Below, in pieces: positions 1 through 9,161 of a DNA stretch of 64,000 bases. The stretch's first letter is position 1; every line of letters begins with the position of its first letter. The DNA comes from Paracoccus yibinensis. Its GTDB lineage: Bacteria; Pseudomonadota; Alphaproteobacteria; Rhodobacterales; Rhodobacteraceae. Under the pieces are notes generated by a model. The model worked only from the letters and a program-made list of their open reading frames with translations. It had not been told where the DNA came from and ran no database searches. The position numbers were made by a program, and so were the translations under genes. The DNA is taken from the NCBI RefSeq assembly GCF_030846195.1, contig NZ_JAVCWH010000002.1:620001-684000 (forward strand). Direction: 5' to 3'.

Positions 1-354
1 CTGGTCGCCGAAGACCGGCAGGGGCAGTTCGTCCGACGGACCAAGCACCTCAAGGTCCGTGGCATAGACCTCGATCTCTCCGGTAGGCAGCTTGGGGTTG
101 ACCAGGGACGCGTCGCGCAGCTTTACCCGCCCGTCGATGCGGATCACGGTTTCCGCCCGCAGCTTGTCCATCGCGGCAAAGGCCGGGCTGTCGCTGTCGG
201 CCAGCACCTGCGTCATGCCGTAATGGTCGCGCAGATCGACGAACAGCACGCCACCATGGTCGCGGACCCGATGGACCCAGCCCGACAGGCGGACGGTTTC
301 GCCGGCTGAAGCGGCGGTCAGATCGCCGCAGGTATGGCTGCGATAGGCGTGCAT
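1..354 (-). CDS. aspS: Aspartyl-tRNA synthetase, N-terminal part (gene runs off the window)
   Basis: Only the first 118 codons are present; the gene continues left of the window. It would charge tRNA-Asp (or tRNA-Asp/Asn) with aspartate in the cytosol. The translated start, [12 protein letters not shown], followed by [19 protein letters not shown] and then TQVL, is the OB-fold anticodon-binding domain typical of bacterial class IIb AspRS. The catalytic domain lies outside, so discriminating from non-discriminating type cannot be judged. The ATG is the first in frame after the intergenic gap to the CPBP gene. Confidence 0.95.
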   Translation of the reverse strand, partial: MHAYRSHTCGDLTAASAGETVRLSGWVHRVRDHGGVLFVDLRDHYGMTQVLADSDSPAFAAMDKLRAETVIRIDGRVKLRDASLVNPKLPTGEIEVYATDLEVLGPSDELPLPVFGDQ

Positions 355-413
355 GGTCGTTCCCCGAATAATCCGCCGTGCATCAAGCCCGGCAGGGGCG
401 GGAAGTCAACCTG

Positions 414-1076
414 TCAGAACGGCCGCACCACGTTGCCGCTGTAGAAATAGACGCCCATGCCGACCGCGAACAGCACGTTGCCCGCCACCGCGTGCAGCAC
501 CCAGGCCGAGGGAAAGCCGTGGCGCAGATAGGCGCGGGCGAAGAACCAGCCGCCCAGGAAGGTCAGGATCGCCACGATCCAGGACCAGTACATCAGATGG
601 GCAAAGGAAAAGATCGCGGCATTCAGCGCGATGGCCGCCCGCCCCTGCGGAAGGATGGTCCCATAGCGATGGAAGAACAATGGGCGGAAGATCAGTTCCT
701 GCGGCAGCGCGGACAGGAAGGGATAGAACAGCCAGATCACCGCCAGGAACTCGGGCCGCGCGCGGACCATGGCGAACAGCGCGCCGGGCCGGGTCTGCCA
801 CAGGATCAGCGCGCCGGCGGCCAGCGTGATCAGCGCGATGCCCGCGATCTCGGCCCAGGGCAGGCGGCGCCAGCCCCGCACCAGCGACCGCCAGCTGAAG
901 CCTCCGGTCAGCCACAACAGGCCCAGCCCCGCCAGACTGAACACCGCAAGCGCACGGAACAGCATATGGGGCGGCATGAACAGCGCAATGGCCAGCGGCG
1001 CCCCGAGATAGAGCGCCGCGAACTCGACCCACAGCCCCGCGCGGGGCCTTACCGCGTCAGGCGCGCCTGCAACCAT
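414..1076 (-). CDS. CPBP-family (Rce1/Abi-like) membrane protein
   Basis: A 220-residue, very hydrophobic protein with about six predicted membrane segments. The CPBP family are intramembrane glutamic proteases. Family motif 1 (EExxxR) appears as QELIFR in LPQELIFRPLFF, so the first, catalytic glutamate is glutamine. Motif 2 (FxxxH) is intact as FSFAH, and a C-terminal histidine/asparagine pair occurs in HAVAGN, with one residue more than the usual spacing. It is either a catalytically altered family member or a non-proteolytic one. Its 5' end overlaps the 3' end of the upstream muramidase gene by 28 nt, so the two are probably cotranscribed. The exact start is somewhat uncertain. Confidence 0.8.
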   Translation of the reverse strand: MVAGAPDAVRPRAGLWVEFAALYLGAPLAIALFMPPHMLFRALAVFSLAGLGLLWLTGGFSWRSLVRGWRRLPWAEIAGIALITLAAGALILWQTRPGALFAMVRARPEFLAVIWLFYPFLSALPQELIFRPLFFHRYGTILPQGRAAIALNAAIFSFAHLMYWSWIVAILTFLGGWFFARAYLRHGFPSAWVLHAVAGNVLFAVGMGVYFYSGNVVRPF

Positions 1077-1840
1077 CGCACCCAGTCCGCCTGGCTTCCT
1101 GCGAATGCGTTAAGGTCGGTATCGCCCCGGATGCCCGGAACGATGCCCGTGCCGGTATATTGCCAGAAGGCCCACCGCTGACCGGGATAGGGAACGCTGG
1201 GATGATTGGCGACCGACCGCAGCCAGAACTCGGCCCGCATGTCGCCCAGCCGGTTGTCGCGATAGAAGTCGACCGTCGTATAGATGATCGGGCGCTGCCC
1301 GTAGTGGCGGCCCACGATGTCCATGAAGATGGACGCCTGCTGCTTGATTTCCTGCGGCGACGGGCGATAGGGGCAGGTCCGCGAATTGGTCCATTCAAGG
1401 TCGATGACCGGCGGCAGCGACCCGATTTCACGCGGCACCTGCCGGATGAACCAGGCCGCCTGCTCCGCCCCGCTGCGGCAGAAGTAGTAGTAGTGATAGG
1501 CGCCGCGCGGGATGCGGGCCGCCGCCGCCTCTCTCCAATACCGGTGGAAGTTCGGGTCGTAATGATCCCCTCCTTCGGTCGCCTTGATGAAGGCAAAGCT
1601 GATGCCCGCGTTGCGCACGCGGTTCCAGTCAATGTCGCCCTGCCAGCGCGAGACGTCGATGCCATGGACCGCATGGCCGTAGGGGTGGCGACCGCCCCAG
1701 TCATGCGGGGCCGAATCGCCCAATTGCGAATTGGCCCCCGGTCCCGGCGCGGGCCGATAGCCTCCGCGTTCCGGCGTCCGCGAACACGCGACCGCCAACA
1801 CCAGCATCAGCCCCATCAATATCTTGGTAAAATACCGCAT
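1049..1840 (-). CDS. GH25-family muramidase, predicted lipoprotein
   Basis: A 263-residue secreted enzyme predicted to cleave peptidoglycan glycan strands. The N-terminus is a lipoprotein signal ending in LAVAC (Cys19). The GH25 (Cpl-1/lysozyme M1) fold begins with HGIDVSRWQGDIDW (from about residue 59). It has the family's acidic residues in GID (Asp62) and VIDLEW (residues 145-150), and ends with the usual FWQYTGTG segment. Attachment to the outer membrane suggests a housekeeping wall-remodelling role rather than a phage lysin; no phage genes are nearby. Confidence 0.9.
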   Translation of the reverse strand: MRYFTKILMGLMLVLAVACSRTPERGGYRPAPGPGANSQLGDSAPHDWGGRHPYGHAVHGIDVSRWQGDIDWNRVRNAGISFAFIKATEGGDHYDPNFHRYWREAAAARIPRGAYHYYYFCRSGAEQAAWFIRQVPREIGSLPPVIDLEWTNSRTCPYRPSPQEIKQQASIFMDIVGRHYGQRPIIYTTVDFYRDNRLGDMRAEFWLRSVANHPSVPYPGQRWAFWQYTGTGIVPGIRGDTDLNAFAGSQADWVRWLQARLTR

Positions 1841-1944
1841 CCTGCCCCTTCGATCTTGCGACGGGCGTTTGACACGCCCTTGGGGTGCTTATCGCAAGAT
1901 CGTGAGGCAAAGTCACCGGGCCGTGACGGTCACGAGTGCGTCAG

Positions 1945-2274
1945 TCAGTTCGCCTCCACAGGGGCATCCTCGGTCGCAGGGGCAACATTTTCCGTCGCCG
2001 GAGCGGCTTCGGTGCCGCGAACCTCTCCTTCCTCGGGCTCGGGCAGGCCTTCGGGCGAGACCACCGGCGGCGCGGTGCCGTCGATCCCTTCGGCATTGGT
2101 GATCGGCGTGTCGCCGGGCGGCGGCGTGGTTGCCAAGCCTTCGTTCTGCTCGTCCATGCCCGGCCTGAACACCATGAAGGCCACGAAAGCGGCGATCAGG
2201 ACAATGGCAAGGGCGGTCAGGGCCGGCACATGGCGGCGGGCCGAACGTTGCGGGTTATTGTCGTTGTGGGACAT
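1945..2274 (-). CDS. Small single-pass membrane protein of unknown function
   Basis: The start is taken at MSHNDNN, 30 nt inside the longest open frame, because GGAG lies about 7 nt upstream. The 109-residue product has a basic N-terminus, one membrane helix at roughly residues 16-38, and a long acidic, Pro/Thr/Ala-rich tail of low complexity that would face the periplasm. No domain is recognised. It sits between the dehydrogenase and the muramidase on the same strand. Confidence 0.65.
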   Translation of the reverse strand: MSHNDNNPQRSARRHVPALTALAIVLIAAFVAFMVFRPGMDEQNEGLATTPPPGDTPITNAEGIDGTAPPVVSPEGLPEPEEGEVRGTEAAPATENVAPATEDAPVEAN

Positions 2275-2319
2275 AGGGTTTTCTCCGATGGCTTGACAAG
2301 GCAACTGCCGGCGAACGGG

Positions 2320-3699
2320 CTAGTTCCTGTCGGGCACCAGCTTTCCGGGGTTCAGGATGTCATTGGGATCCAGCGCCGTCTTGATCTGGCCCATCAGGTG
2401 CCAGCCCTCGCCATGCTGGGCCTGCATCAGGCCGCGCTTGCCAAGGCCGACGCCATGTTCGCCGCTGATCGTGCCGCCGACGGCAAGGGCGCGTTCGGCC
2501 ATGCGGGTGGCGATGCGCTTGGCCGCCGCGATCTCGTCGGCATTGGCGGGATCGACCAGCAGAAGCGAATGGAAATTGCCGTCGCCCACATGGCCCAGGA
2601 TGGGACCGATCATCCCCTCGGCCGCAATGTCCTGGGCTGCGGCATGGACGGCGGCGGGCAGATGCGACATCGGCACGCAGACATCGGTGGCCATCCCCGA
2701 CGCCCCCGGCCGCAAGGCCAGGCAGGCGTGATAGGCCCCGTGCCGCATCCGCCACAACCGGGCGCGATCCTCGGGCGAGGTGGCCCAGTCGAACCCTTCG
2801 GCGCCGAACTCGGCCGCGATTTCGCCGAAGCGGGCAGCATCCTCGCGCACGGCACCGGGGCTGCCGTGGAATTCGATCATCAGGTGCGGCTGTTCCGGCA
2901 TGGCGCTGCCGGAGTGAAGGTTGAAGGCCCGGACCGATGCCGCGTCCACGAATTCGATCCGCGCCATGGGGATCCCCGACTGGATCGTGGCGCTGACGCA
3001 TTCCACCGCATGATCCAGGCTGTCGAAGGCGCAGACGGCGGCGGCCACCTCCTCGGGCTGGCCGTGCAGGCGCAGGGTCAGTTCGGTGATGACGCCCAGC
3101 GTGCCTTCGGACCCGACGAACAGCCCGGTCAGATCGTAACCTGCGCTGGATTTCGCCGCCCACGTGCCTGTGCGGATGATCCGCCCGTCGGCCAGCACCA
3201 CCTGCAGGGCCAGCACGTTGTCGCGCATCGTGCCGTATCGCACGGCCGTCGTCCCGCTGGCCCGCGTCGCGGCCATGCCGCCCAGGGACGCATTGGCGCC
3301 GGGATCGACCGGAAAGAACAACCCCGTCGCCCGCAGTTCCGTGTTCAGCGCCTCTCGGGTGACGCCCGGCTGGACGCTGGCCTGCATGTCCTCGGCCCTG
3401 ACCTCGACCACCTTGTCCATGCGCGACAGATCCAGGCTGATGCCGCCCCGAACCGGCAGGGCGTGCCCTTCAAGCGAGGTGCCGGTTCCCCAGGCCACCA
3501 CCGGCACCCGCGCCTCGTTGCAGGCGGACAGGATCGCCGACACTTCCTCCGCGTTCTCGGGCCAGGCCACGGCATCGGGCGGCGGGGACCGGTGAAAGGT
3601 CTCGGATTGCGCATGATGGTCGCGGTCCGCCGTCGTCTCGGACAGACGTGTTCCCAAGATGCCACGCAGACGGTCTGAAAGGAGGGTGGGCAGGCTCAT
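2320..3699 (-). CDS. FAD-linked oxidase, D-lactate dehydrogenase (cytochrome)/GlcD type
   Basis: The 459-residue protein has an N-terminal PCMH-type FAD domain (WGTGTSLEGHALPVRGG, then PGANASLGGMAATRASGT). The C-terminal FAD-oxidase domain carries GHVGDGNFH and SGEHGVGLGKRG, the metal- and substrate-binding signatures. The family oxidises D-lactate or glycolate and passes electrons to the respiratory chain. No glcE or glcF lies nearby, which favours D-lactate dehydrogenase over glycolate oxidase, but substrate is not decided by sequence alone. Start: the second of two close ATGs is preferred because AAGGAA lies 6-7 nt before it. Confidence 0.85.
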   Translation of the reverse strand: MSLPTLLSDRLRGILGTRLSETTADRDHHAQSETFHRSPPPDAVAWPENAEEVSAILSACNEARVPVVAWGTGTSLEGHALPVRGGISLDLSRMDKVVEVRAEDMQASVQPGVTREALNTELRATGLFFPVDPGANASLGGMAATRASGTTAVRYGTMRDNVLALQVVLADGRIIRTGTWAAKSSAGYDLTGLFVGSEGTLGVITELTLRLHGQPEEVAAAVCAFDSLDHAVECVSATIQSGIPMARIEFVDAASVRAFNLHSGSAMPEQPHLMIEFHGSPGAVREDAARFGEIAAEFGAEGFDWATSPEDRARLWRMRHGAYHACLALRPGASGMATDVCVPMSHLPAAVHAAAQDIAAEGMIGPILGHVGDGNFHSLLLVDPANADEIAAAKRIATRMAERALAVGGTISGEHGVGLGKRGLMQAQHGEGWHLMGQIKTALDPNDILNPGKLVPDRN

Positions 3700-3845
3700 G
3701 GTCATTTCCTTGATTGATGCACGCAGGTTAGCCTGCGGTTGAACCATGGCAAAGGCCGCGGCGTTCTGTCATCGACGGTTTACAAAACTGCCATAACGTC
3801 GCACCAACCCGCTGTCAGACTTGTTTGGACTGCCCAGGATAGCCG

Positions 3846-4739
3846 ATGGACACCACCCGGATCTCGCCGCTGTATCGGACAGCCTTGCGCGACAGCGATC
3901 ACAGCCTTCCCGAAGGCCTGCGGCCCGAAACAGCCGCCCGGACCGACCACGCTTATGTCACGCTGGTGACAAATCCCGACTACCTGCCGGGGGCCGAGGC
4001 GCTGCTGCGGTCGCTGAAGCTGACGGGAACGCGCGCAGATCTGGTGGTGATGCACCGAGGCCTTGGTCCGGCGCATCTGGCCCGGCTGCGCGCGCACGGC
4101 ATCCGGCTGATTGCGGCGGACCTGCTGCCCACTTCGGAAAGCTTCGACCGCGCCCATGCTCGTGACGCCCTGCACGCGCGCGCGGCCTTCACCCAGGGCG
4201 GCAAGCCCGATTTCCACACGCCGCTGGACAACTTCGTCAAGCTGCGGCTGTGGCAACTTGATTACGACCGCTGCATCTTCATCGATGCCGACGCCGTGGT
4301 GCTGCGCCCTGTCGAAAAGCTGTTCGACCTGCCGGAATTCTGCGCGGCCCCCAATGTCTATGACGGACTTGACGGGTTCCACCGCATGAACTCGGGCGTG
4401 TTCACGGCGCGCCCCGACATCCGCACTTTCAACGCAATGATGGCGCATCTGGACCGGCCCGGCGTCTTCTGGCGCCGCACCGACCAGACCTTCCTTCAGG
4501 ATTATTTCCCCGACTGGCATGGGCTGTCGATCCACCATAACATGCTGCAATATGTCTGGATGAACATGCCCGAGCTGTGGAGCTGGGAAGACATCCGCAT
4601 CCTGCATTTCCAGTACGAAAAGCCGTGGCAGGACCACGACAAGACCCATCTGCTGCGCCCCCTGATCGACCTGTGGCACGCCATCGCGGAAGGCCAACCC
4701 GTTCCCGATCTGGCCGCCCAGGTCCGCCCGGCTGCCTGA
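3846..4739 (+). CDS. Family 8 (glycogenin-like) glycosyltransferase
   Basis: A 297-residue soluble protein with the GT8 GT-A fold. The N-terminal strand is YVTLVTNPDYLPGAEALLRS, the metal-binding DxD is in FIDADAVVL, MNSGVF follows, and HFQYEKPW ends the domain. The family transfers a sugar from a nucleotide donor; the acceptor is unknown. It is divergent from the dehydrogenase gene and overlaps the next gene by one base (TGATG), so it is coupled to the epimerase. A sugar-modification pair acting on an envelope glycan is possible but is inference. Confidence 0.85.
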   Translation: MDTTRISPLYRTALRDSDHSLPEGLRPETAARTDHAYVTLVTNPDYLPGAEALLRSLKLTGTRADLVVMHRGLGPAHLARLRAHGIRLIAADLLPTSESFDRAHARDALHARAAFTQGGKPDFHTPLDNFVKLRLWQLDYDRCIFIDADAVVLRPVEKLFDLPEFCAAPNVYDGLDGFHRMNSGVFTARPDIRTFNAMMAHLDRPGVFWRRTDQTFLQDYFPDWHGLSIHHNMLQYVWMNMPELWSWEDIRILHFQYEKPWQDHDKTHLLRPLIDLWHAIAEGQPVPDLAAQVRPAA

Positions 4740-5542
4740 TGCGCATCGCGCTGACCGGCGCCTCCGGCATCGTGGGGGGCTTTGTCCTGCGCGCGGCCTT
4801 GGCTGCGGGTCATCAGGTGACTCGTCTGGACCGCAGCACCGGCTTTCAATTGGGCGACGCCCCCGACCTGTCGGACCATGACGCTCTGATCCATTGCGCC
4901 TTCGCTCATGCCCCAGGCCGCTATCGCGGCGGCGAGGGCGATGATCCCGAAGGCTTCCTGCGCCTGAACGGCGACGGCACCCGCCACCTGTGCGACGCGG
5001 CTGTTCGCGACGGGGTGGGGCGGATCGTCTTTCTATCCTCGCGCGCGGTCCATGACGGCCATCCCCCGGGCACCCCGCTGCCGGACGACCTGCCCGCCCG
5101 GCCCGCCAATCTTTACGGCCAGGTCAAGGCAGATGCCGAGGCTTACCTGGCCACCCTTCCCGTGCCAGCAACCGCGATCCGGGCCACCGGCGTTTATGGA
5201 CATCCCGGCAAATGGCGCGACCTGTTCGGCGACTTTCTGAACGGCTGTCCCATCCCGCCCCGCATCGCGACCGAGGTTCACGGCGAAGACCTGGCGCAGG
5301 CGATCCTGCTGCTGCTGGAACGGGACGACCCGCCCGCGCAGGTGAATTGCAGCGACCTGATCCTGGACCGACACGATCTGCTGGCCGAGGTGCAGGCGCT
5401 GACGGGCTGCCCGCACCCCCTGCCCGGCCGGGCGGATCCGGCGCCTTTGCGGGTCCAGACCTGCGACCGCCTTCATGCGCTTGGCTGGCAGCCAGGTGGT
5501 CTCGCAAAATTCCGCGCCACCCTGCCCCATCTTCTGTGCTGA
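4739..5542 (+). CDS. NAD(P)-dependent epimerase/dehydratase (extended SDR)
   Basis: The 267-residue protein opens with the Rossmann glycine motif in LTGASGIVGG. It has the catalytic serine region FLSSRAV and the catalytic YGQVK (YxxxK). These features define an extended short-chain dehydrogenase that probably modifies a nucleotide sugar. The ATG overlaps the stop of the GT8 gene, so both are translated from one mRNA. The last codons and the stop lie inside a repeated intergenic element (see the element at the 3' end). Confidence 0.85.
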   Translation: MRIALTGASGIVGGFVLRAALAAGHQVTRLDRSTGFQLGDAPDLSDHDALIHCAFAHAPGRYRGGEGDDPEGFLRLNGDGTRHLCDAAVRDGVGRIVFLSSRAVHDGHPPGTPLPDDLPARPANLYGQVKADAEAYLATLPVPATAIRATGVYGHPGKWRDLFGDFLNGCPIPPRIATEVHGEDLAQAILLLLERDDPPAQVNCSDLILDRHDLLAEVQALTGCPHPLPGRADPAPLRVQTCDRLHALGWQPGGLAKFRATLPHLLC

Positions 5543-5597
5543 AATATCCTCGGGGGTAGGACGCCACAGGCGTCCGCAGGGGGCAGACGGCCCCCTG
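5528..5597. repeat. Intergenic repeat copy 1 with two hairpins, between convergent genes
   Basis: The segment begins CATCTTCTGTGC, continues GAAATATCC and ends in a G run. It is nearly identical to a segment at 30798-30828. It is followed by two perfect stem-loops: GGACGCC/GGCGTCC (5559-5575) and CAGGGGG/CCCCCTG (5577-5597). It lies between the convergent epimerase and cobT genes and supplies the epimerase stop codon. A bidirectional terminator or spreading repeat is the likely role. Confidence 0.65.
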
Positions 5598-5613
5598 CCA
5601 CCGCAGGACGCCA

Positions 5614-7470
5614 TCAGGCGCGACGTGCCAGGGCTCGCGCCCGCTTACGCGGATCGGCATCGAACAGCGCCGCCAGTTGCTCGGTGATCGCCCCGGCCAA
5701 TTGGTCGGCATCGGTGATCGTCACCGCGCGTTCATAATACCGCGTCACGTCATGGCCGATGCCGATCGCCAGCAGTTCCACCATCCGCTTCCTTTCCACC
5801 ATGGCGATCACGTCGCGCAGGTGCTTTTCCAGGTAATTCGCCGGATTGACCGACAAGGTCGAATCATCCACAGGCGCGCCGTCGGAAATCACCATCAGGA
5901 TCTTGCGCGCCTCGGTCCGACGGACCAGCCGCTTGTGTGCCCATTCCAGCGCCTCGCCGTCGATGTTTTCCTTCAGCAACCCTTCCTTCATCATCAGCCC
6001 AAGGTTCGGCCGCACCCGCCGCCAGGGCGCATCGGCGGGCTTGTAGATGATGTGGCGCAGGTCGTTCAGCCGCCCCGGCTGCGCAGGACGGCCCGCCTGC
6101 AACCAGGCTTCGCGCGACTGGCCCCCCTTCCAGGCGCGGGTGGTAAAGCCCAGGATCTCGACCTTGACGCTGCACCGCTCCAGCGTGCGGGCCAGGACAT
6201 CGGCGCAGATCGCCGCGATGGAAATCGGGCGGCCCCGCATGGACCCCGAATTGTCGATCAGCAGCGTCACCACCGTGTCACGGAACTCGGTGTCCTTTTC
6301 CACCTTGAAGGACAGGGGCGTGGTCGGGTTCGCCACCACACGCGCCAGGCGGCCCGCGTCCAGCACGCCTTCCTCCTTGTCGAATTCCCAACTGCGGTTC
6401 TGCTGGGCCTGCAGGCGGCGCTGCAACTTGTTGGCCAGCCGTGACACCGCACCGCGCAGCGGCTCAAGCTGCTTGTCCAGATAGGCGCGCAGGCGCTCCA
6501 GCTCGGCGGGATCAGCCAGATCCTCGGCGCGGATTTCCTCGTCCCATTGCTGGGCGAACACCTTGTAATCCGCGCTCGCCTCGCTGACCGGGGGTGGCAG
6601 GTCGGGCGGAGTTTCCGACTCAGGCATTTCGGCCTCGTCGGTCAGTTGCTCGTCGGACTGGTCGTCCATGCTGACCTGGGCCTGCCGTTCGTCCTGCTGC
6701 TGTTCCTGCGACCGCTCGGGCGAGGCCTCGGCGTCCTCGCTGTCATCCTGGTCGCGCGACTGGTTGTCGCCGGCTTCCTCATCCTGCTCGGCGTTTTCGT
6801 CGGCGTCGTCCTCGTCCGGCTGGTCGGGATCGTCGCCAAGCTGGTCGCCATAGCCCAGGTCGCTGATCACCTGCCGCGACAGGCGCGAGAACGCCGCCTG
6901 GTCGGCCAGAACCTCGTTCACATGGGAAAGGGACGCGCCTGCCTGCTGCTCCACGAAGGGGCGCCACAGATCCGCCACATGCTGCGCCCCGGACGGCAGT
7001 GCGCGGCCCGTCGCCGCCTGCCGGACGATGTATCCGGCGGCCACCGCCAGGGGCGCATCGGCAGGCGCCTTGATCTGGCCATAGCCCTTCTTGTCCGCGT
7101 CCGCGCCAATCCGCGCGTCGATGTTGGACAAGGCTCCCGGCATGTCGCGCGCGCCAAGCGCCTCGCAGCGCGCGGTCTCCATGGCCTCGTAAAGTTCGCG
7201 CGCCATGGGGCCGGCGGGGGCGAAGCGGGCATGGGTTGCTGCGTCGTGATGGCGCAGACGCATCGCCAGGGCATCGGCGGTGCCGCGCGCCTGCAAGACC
7301 TCGTCCCGGCCCATGCGGCGGCTGACCTGCGGCAGGCGCATGGTGTCGCCCGCCACGCCGGACGGATCGGCGCTGAAGGTCACGTTCAACTCTCGGTCGC
7401 TGGCCAGGGCGCGCGTCGCCTCGGTCAGGGCCTTCTTGAAGGGATCGGCGGGGTTGTCGGACTTTTTCAT
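5614..7470 (-). CDS. cobT: Cobaltochelatase subunit CobT
   Basis: A 618-residue subunit of the aerobic CobNST cobaltochelatase, which inserts Co2+ into hydrogenobyrinate a,c-diamide during cobalamin synthesis. The N-terminal CobT domain spans about residues 1-200. A strongly acidic, Gln/Asp/Glu-rich linker covers about 205-290. The C-terminal von Willebrand A domain has the MIDAS motif LLIDNSGSM at about 404-412. The length matches CobT of other alphaproteobacteria. Its AAA+ partner CobS, usually a neighbour, is not in the adjacent sequence here. Confidence 0.95.
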   Translation of the reverse strand: MKKSDNPADPFKKALTEATRALASDRELNVTFSADPSGVAGDTMRLPQVSRRMGRDEVLQARGTADALAMRLRHHDAATHARFAPAGPMARELYEAMETARCEALGARDMPGALSNIDARIGADADKKGYGQIKAPADAPLAVAAGYIVRQAATGRALPSGAQHVADLWRPFVEQQAGASLSHVNEVLADQAAFSRLSRQVISDLGYGDQLGDDPDQPDEDDADENAEQDEEAGDNQSRDQDDSEDAEASPERSQEQQQDERQAQVSMDDQSDEQLTDEAEMPESETPPDLPPPVSEASADYKVFAQQWDEEIRAEDLADPAELERLRAYLDKQLEPLRGAVSRLANKLQRRLQAQQNRSWEFDKEEGVLDAGRLARVVANPTTPLSFKVEKDTEFRDTVVTLLIDNSGSMRGRPISIAAICADVLARTLERCSVKVEILGFTTRAWKGGQSREAWLQAGRPAQPGRLNDLRHIIYKPADAPWRRVRPNLGLMMKEGLLKENIDGEALEWAHKRLVRRTEARKILMVISDGAPVDDSTLSVNPANYLEKHLRDVIAMVERKRMVELLAIGIGHDVTRYYERAVTITDADQLAGAITEQLAALFDADPRKRARALARRA

Positions 7471-7623
7471 GGGAATTTATAGACCACCGCCACGCGCCCC
7501 AGGCAAGGGCGCATGTGCGGGAATGCGGCACAGGCTGTGCATCGCTGCCTGCGAAAAAGCTGAACCGCGCCTGCAAACAGGCGTTAGGCTGGCCGGGCCA
7601 TTCCCCATGAAAGGACATCTTCC

Positions 7624-8205
7624 ATGAGCAAACCCCGCATCGGCGTCATCATCAGTTCTACCCGCGACAGCCGCTTTGCCGACAAGCCGGCGCAGTGGCT
7701 GATGGACAAGGTCAAGGATCATCCCGACCTGGACTTCGACCTGATCGACCTGCGCGACCAGAACCTGCCTTTCTTCAACGAACCCGCGTCGAACCTGTGG
7801 ATGCCCTCCAGCGACCCGAATGCGGTCGCCTGGCAGGAAAAGCTGGCGGGGTTTGACGGCTTTGTCTTTGTTGTCGCGGAATACAACCGGTCCATCACGG
7901 GGGCGCTGAAGAATGCCCTGGATCAGGCCTACAGGGAATGGAACCGCAAGCCCTTCGCAGCCCTCGCCTATGGCAGCATGGGCGGCGCCCGCGCCCTGGA
8001 ACACCTGCGCCTGATCGGGATCGAGCTTCAGATGGTGCCCCTGCGCAACGCCGTCCATATCGGCGCGGGCGATTTCTTCAAGGTGTCGCCTCTGGGATCG
8101 GACGCCCCGATGAGCGAGATCGAGAGCAATCTGGAAGGTTCGCTGAAGGCGATGCTGGAGGAACTGGCCTGGTGGGCCAAGACCCTGCAAAGGGCGCGGG
8201 GCTGA
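7624..8205 (+). CDS. NADPH-dependent FMN reductase family flavoprotein
   Basis: A 193-residue flavodoxin-fold protein. The N-terminal phosphate-binding loop is IISSTRDSRFADKPAQW, and the FMN/dimer signature is AEYNRSITGALKNALD, close to the usual EYNxSxPGxLKNAxD. The family reduces FMN, quinones or azo compounds with NADPH; the in vivo substrate is not predictable. It is transcribed alone and converges on the popZ-like gene across a perfect terminator hairpin. Confidence 0.88.
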   Translation: MSKPRIGVIISSTRDSRFADKPAQWLMDKVKDHPDLDFDLIDLRDQNLPFFNEPASNLWMPSSDPNAVAWQEKLAGFDGFVFVVAEYNRSITGALKNALDQAYREWNRKPFAALAYGSMGGARALEHLRLIGIELQMVPLRNAVHIGAGDFFKVSPLGSDAPMSEIESNLEGSLKAMLEELAWWAKTLQRARG

Positions 8206-8214
8206 GACAGCGCC

Positions 8215-8239
8215 GGGCAGCATCCGCAGGATGCTGCCC
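8215..8239. terminator. Perfect 11-bp hairpin between convergent genes
   Basis: GGGCAGCATCC and GGATGCTGCCC form an uninterrupted 11-bp stem with a GCA loop, exactly between two convergent stop codons. There is no strong U-run on either side, so it is called a bidirectional terminator or mRNA 3'-end stabiliser with moderate confidence. Confidence 0.6.
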
Positions 8240-8247
8240 GCATCCGG

Positions 8248-9138
8248 TCAGAAACGGTCCAAATGGGCGTCGATGGCAGCGGCGATTTCGCGCCGGATCA
8301 CGGCGCGCAGATTGGCCGAGAAACGCTGCCCAAGCTCTCCGTTCAATTCCTCTTGCACCATTTCCCGCAGCAGTTCGCGGATGCTCTGCTCCTCGTCGTT
8401 CAACTCTGCCTCGGACCTCATTTCGGCATCGAATGCCTCGGCCTCGGCTGCCAACTGGGCGACCGGATCAATCGCCGCCTGCGGGGGCAGCGCCCAGCCG
8501 GACAGTCGCTGTTCCGCGGGCTTGGCCTCGGCCAAGCGAACCGGCTCCTCCAGTTCGGGACGCATCCGCGCCTTCCAGTCGAAGGCTTCGGCAAAATCGT
8601 CGCTATCGTCGGCCGGCTCCTCGATCGCTTGCTGAAAGCTGCCGGGCATGGCGGAAGGAACGGAAGCGGGTTCGGGTTCCACCTGCGGCGTGGCATCGCG
8701 CGTCTCGGGGCGCAGCCAGGATCGCCAGCCGGACAGCCTGGGTGCCTCGGGTTCCTCCACCCGCCGCTCGGCCTCCAGCCGCAGGGGCGAGGTGTTCGCC
8801 ACCGGCGCGACATCGGGCCTTGCCCTCAGGATGAACTGCGGGATGGCAGGGGTTTCGACACGCTCCGGTTCGACGGCGGCGGGGGCAGGACGGGCGGCCG
8901 GAGCAGGACGGGCGACCGATTCGACCATCTGCCGCGCCAGCGCCGCATTGCCGCCATACCGCCGGGCCAGGAATTCGCCCGCATCGTCGCGGACCACATC
9001 GCCCCGCCCGGATCGGATATTGTCGCGTGCCGAACTGAGCGCGTCGTCATCCGCGATCATGCGCCGGATGGCTGTCAGGACATCGCCGATGTCTTCGGAC
9101 AGTCGGGCGGCGTTTTGGGAGAAGCGGGGGTCAGCCAT
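8248..9138 (-). CDS. PopZ-like (DUF2497-type) polar organising protein, divergent
   Basis: A 296-residue protein with short conserved ends and a long variable, Pro/Ala/Glu-rich middle. The N-terminal segment IGDVLTAIRRMIADDD (about 17-32) resembles the PopZ N-terminal helix (EEILASIRRIISED). The C-terminal helical region IRELLREMVQEELN, then VIRREIAAAI, resembles the PopZ oligomerisation region. The order pcm-tolC-this gene matches the alphaproteobacterial neighbourhood in which popZ precedes valS, although valS is absent here. PopZ forms the polar matrix that anchors ParB. The assignment rests on short motifs plus synteny and is tentative. Confidence 0.55.
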   Translation of the reverse strand: MADPRFSQNAARLSEDIGDVLTAIRRMIADDDALSSARDNIRSGRGDVVRDDAGEFLARRYGGNAALARQMVESVARPAPAARPAPAAVEPERVETPAIPQFILRARPDVAPVANTSPLRLEAERRVEEPEAPRLSGWRSWLRPETRDATPQVEPEPASVPSAMPGSFQQAIEEPADDSDDFAEAFDWKARMRPELEEPVRLAEAKPAEQRLSGWALPPQAAIDPVAQLAAEAEAFDAEMRSEAELNDEEQSIRELLREMVQEELNGELGQRFSANLRAVIRREIAAAIDAHLDRF

Positions 9139-9161
9139 GATACCCCCCGCCGTTCAGAACG

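Noticed and set aside
7471..7623. Cobalamin riboswitch near cobT
   Set aside because: The short divergent gap before cobT lacks the B12-box and has no room for the full fold.
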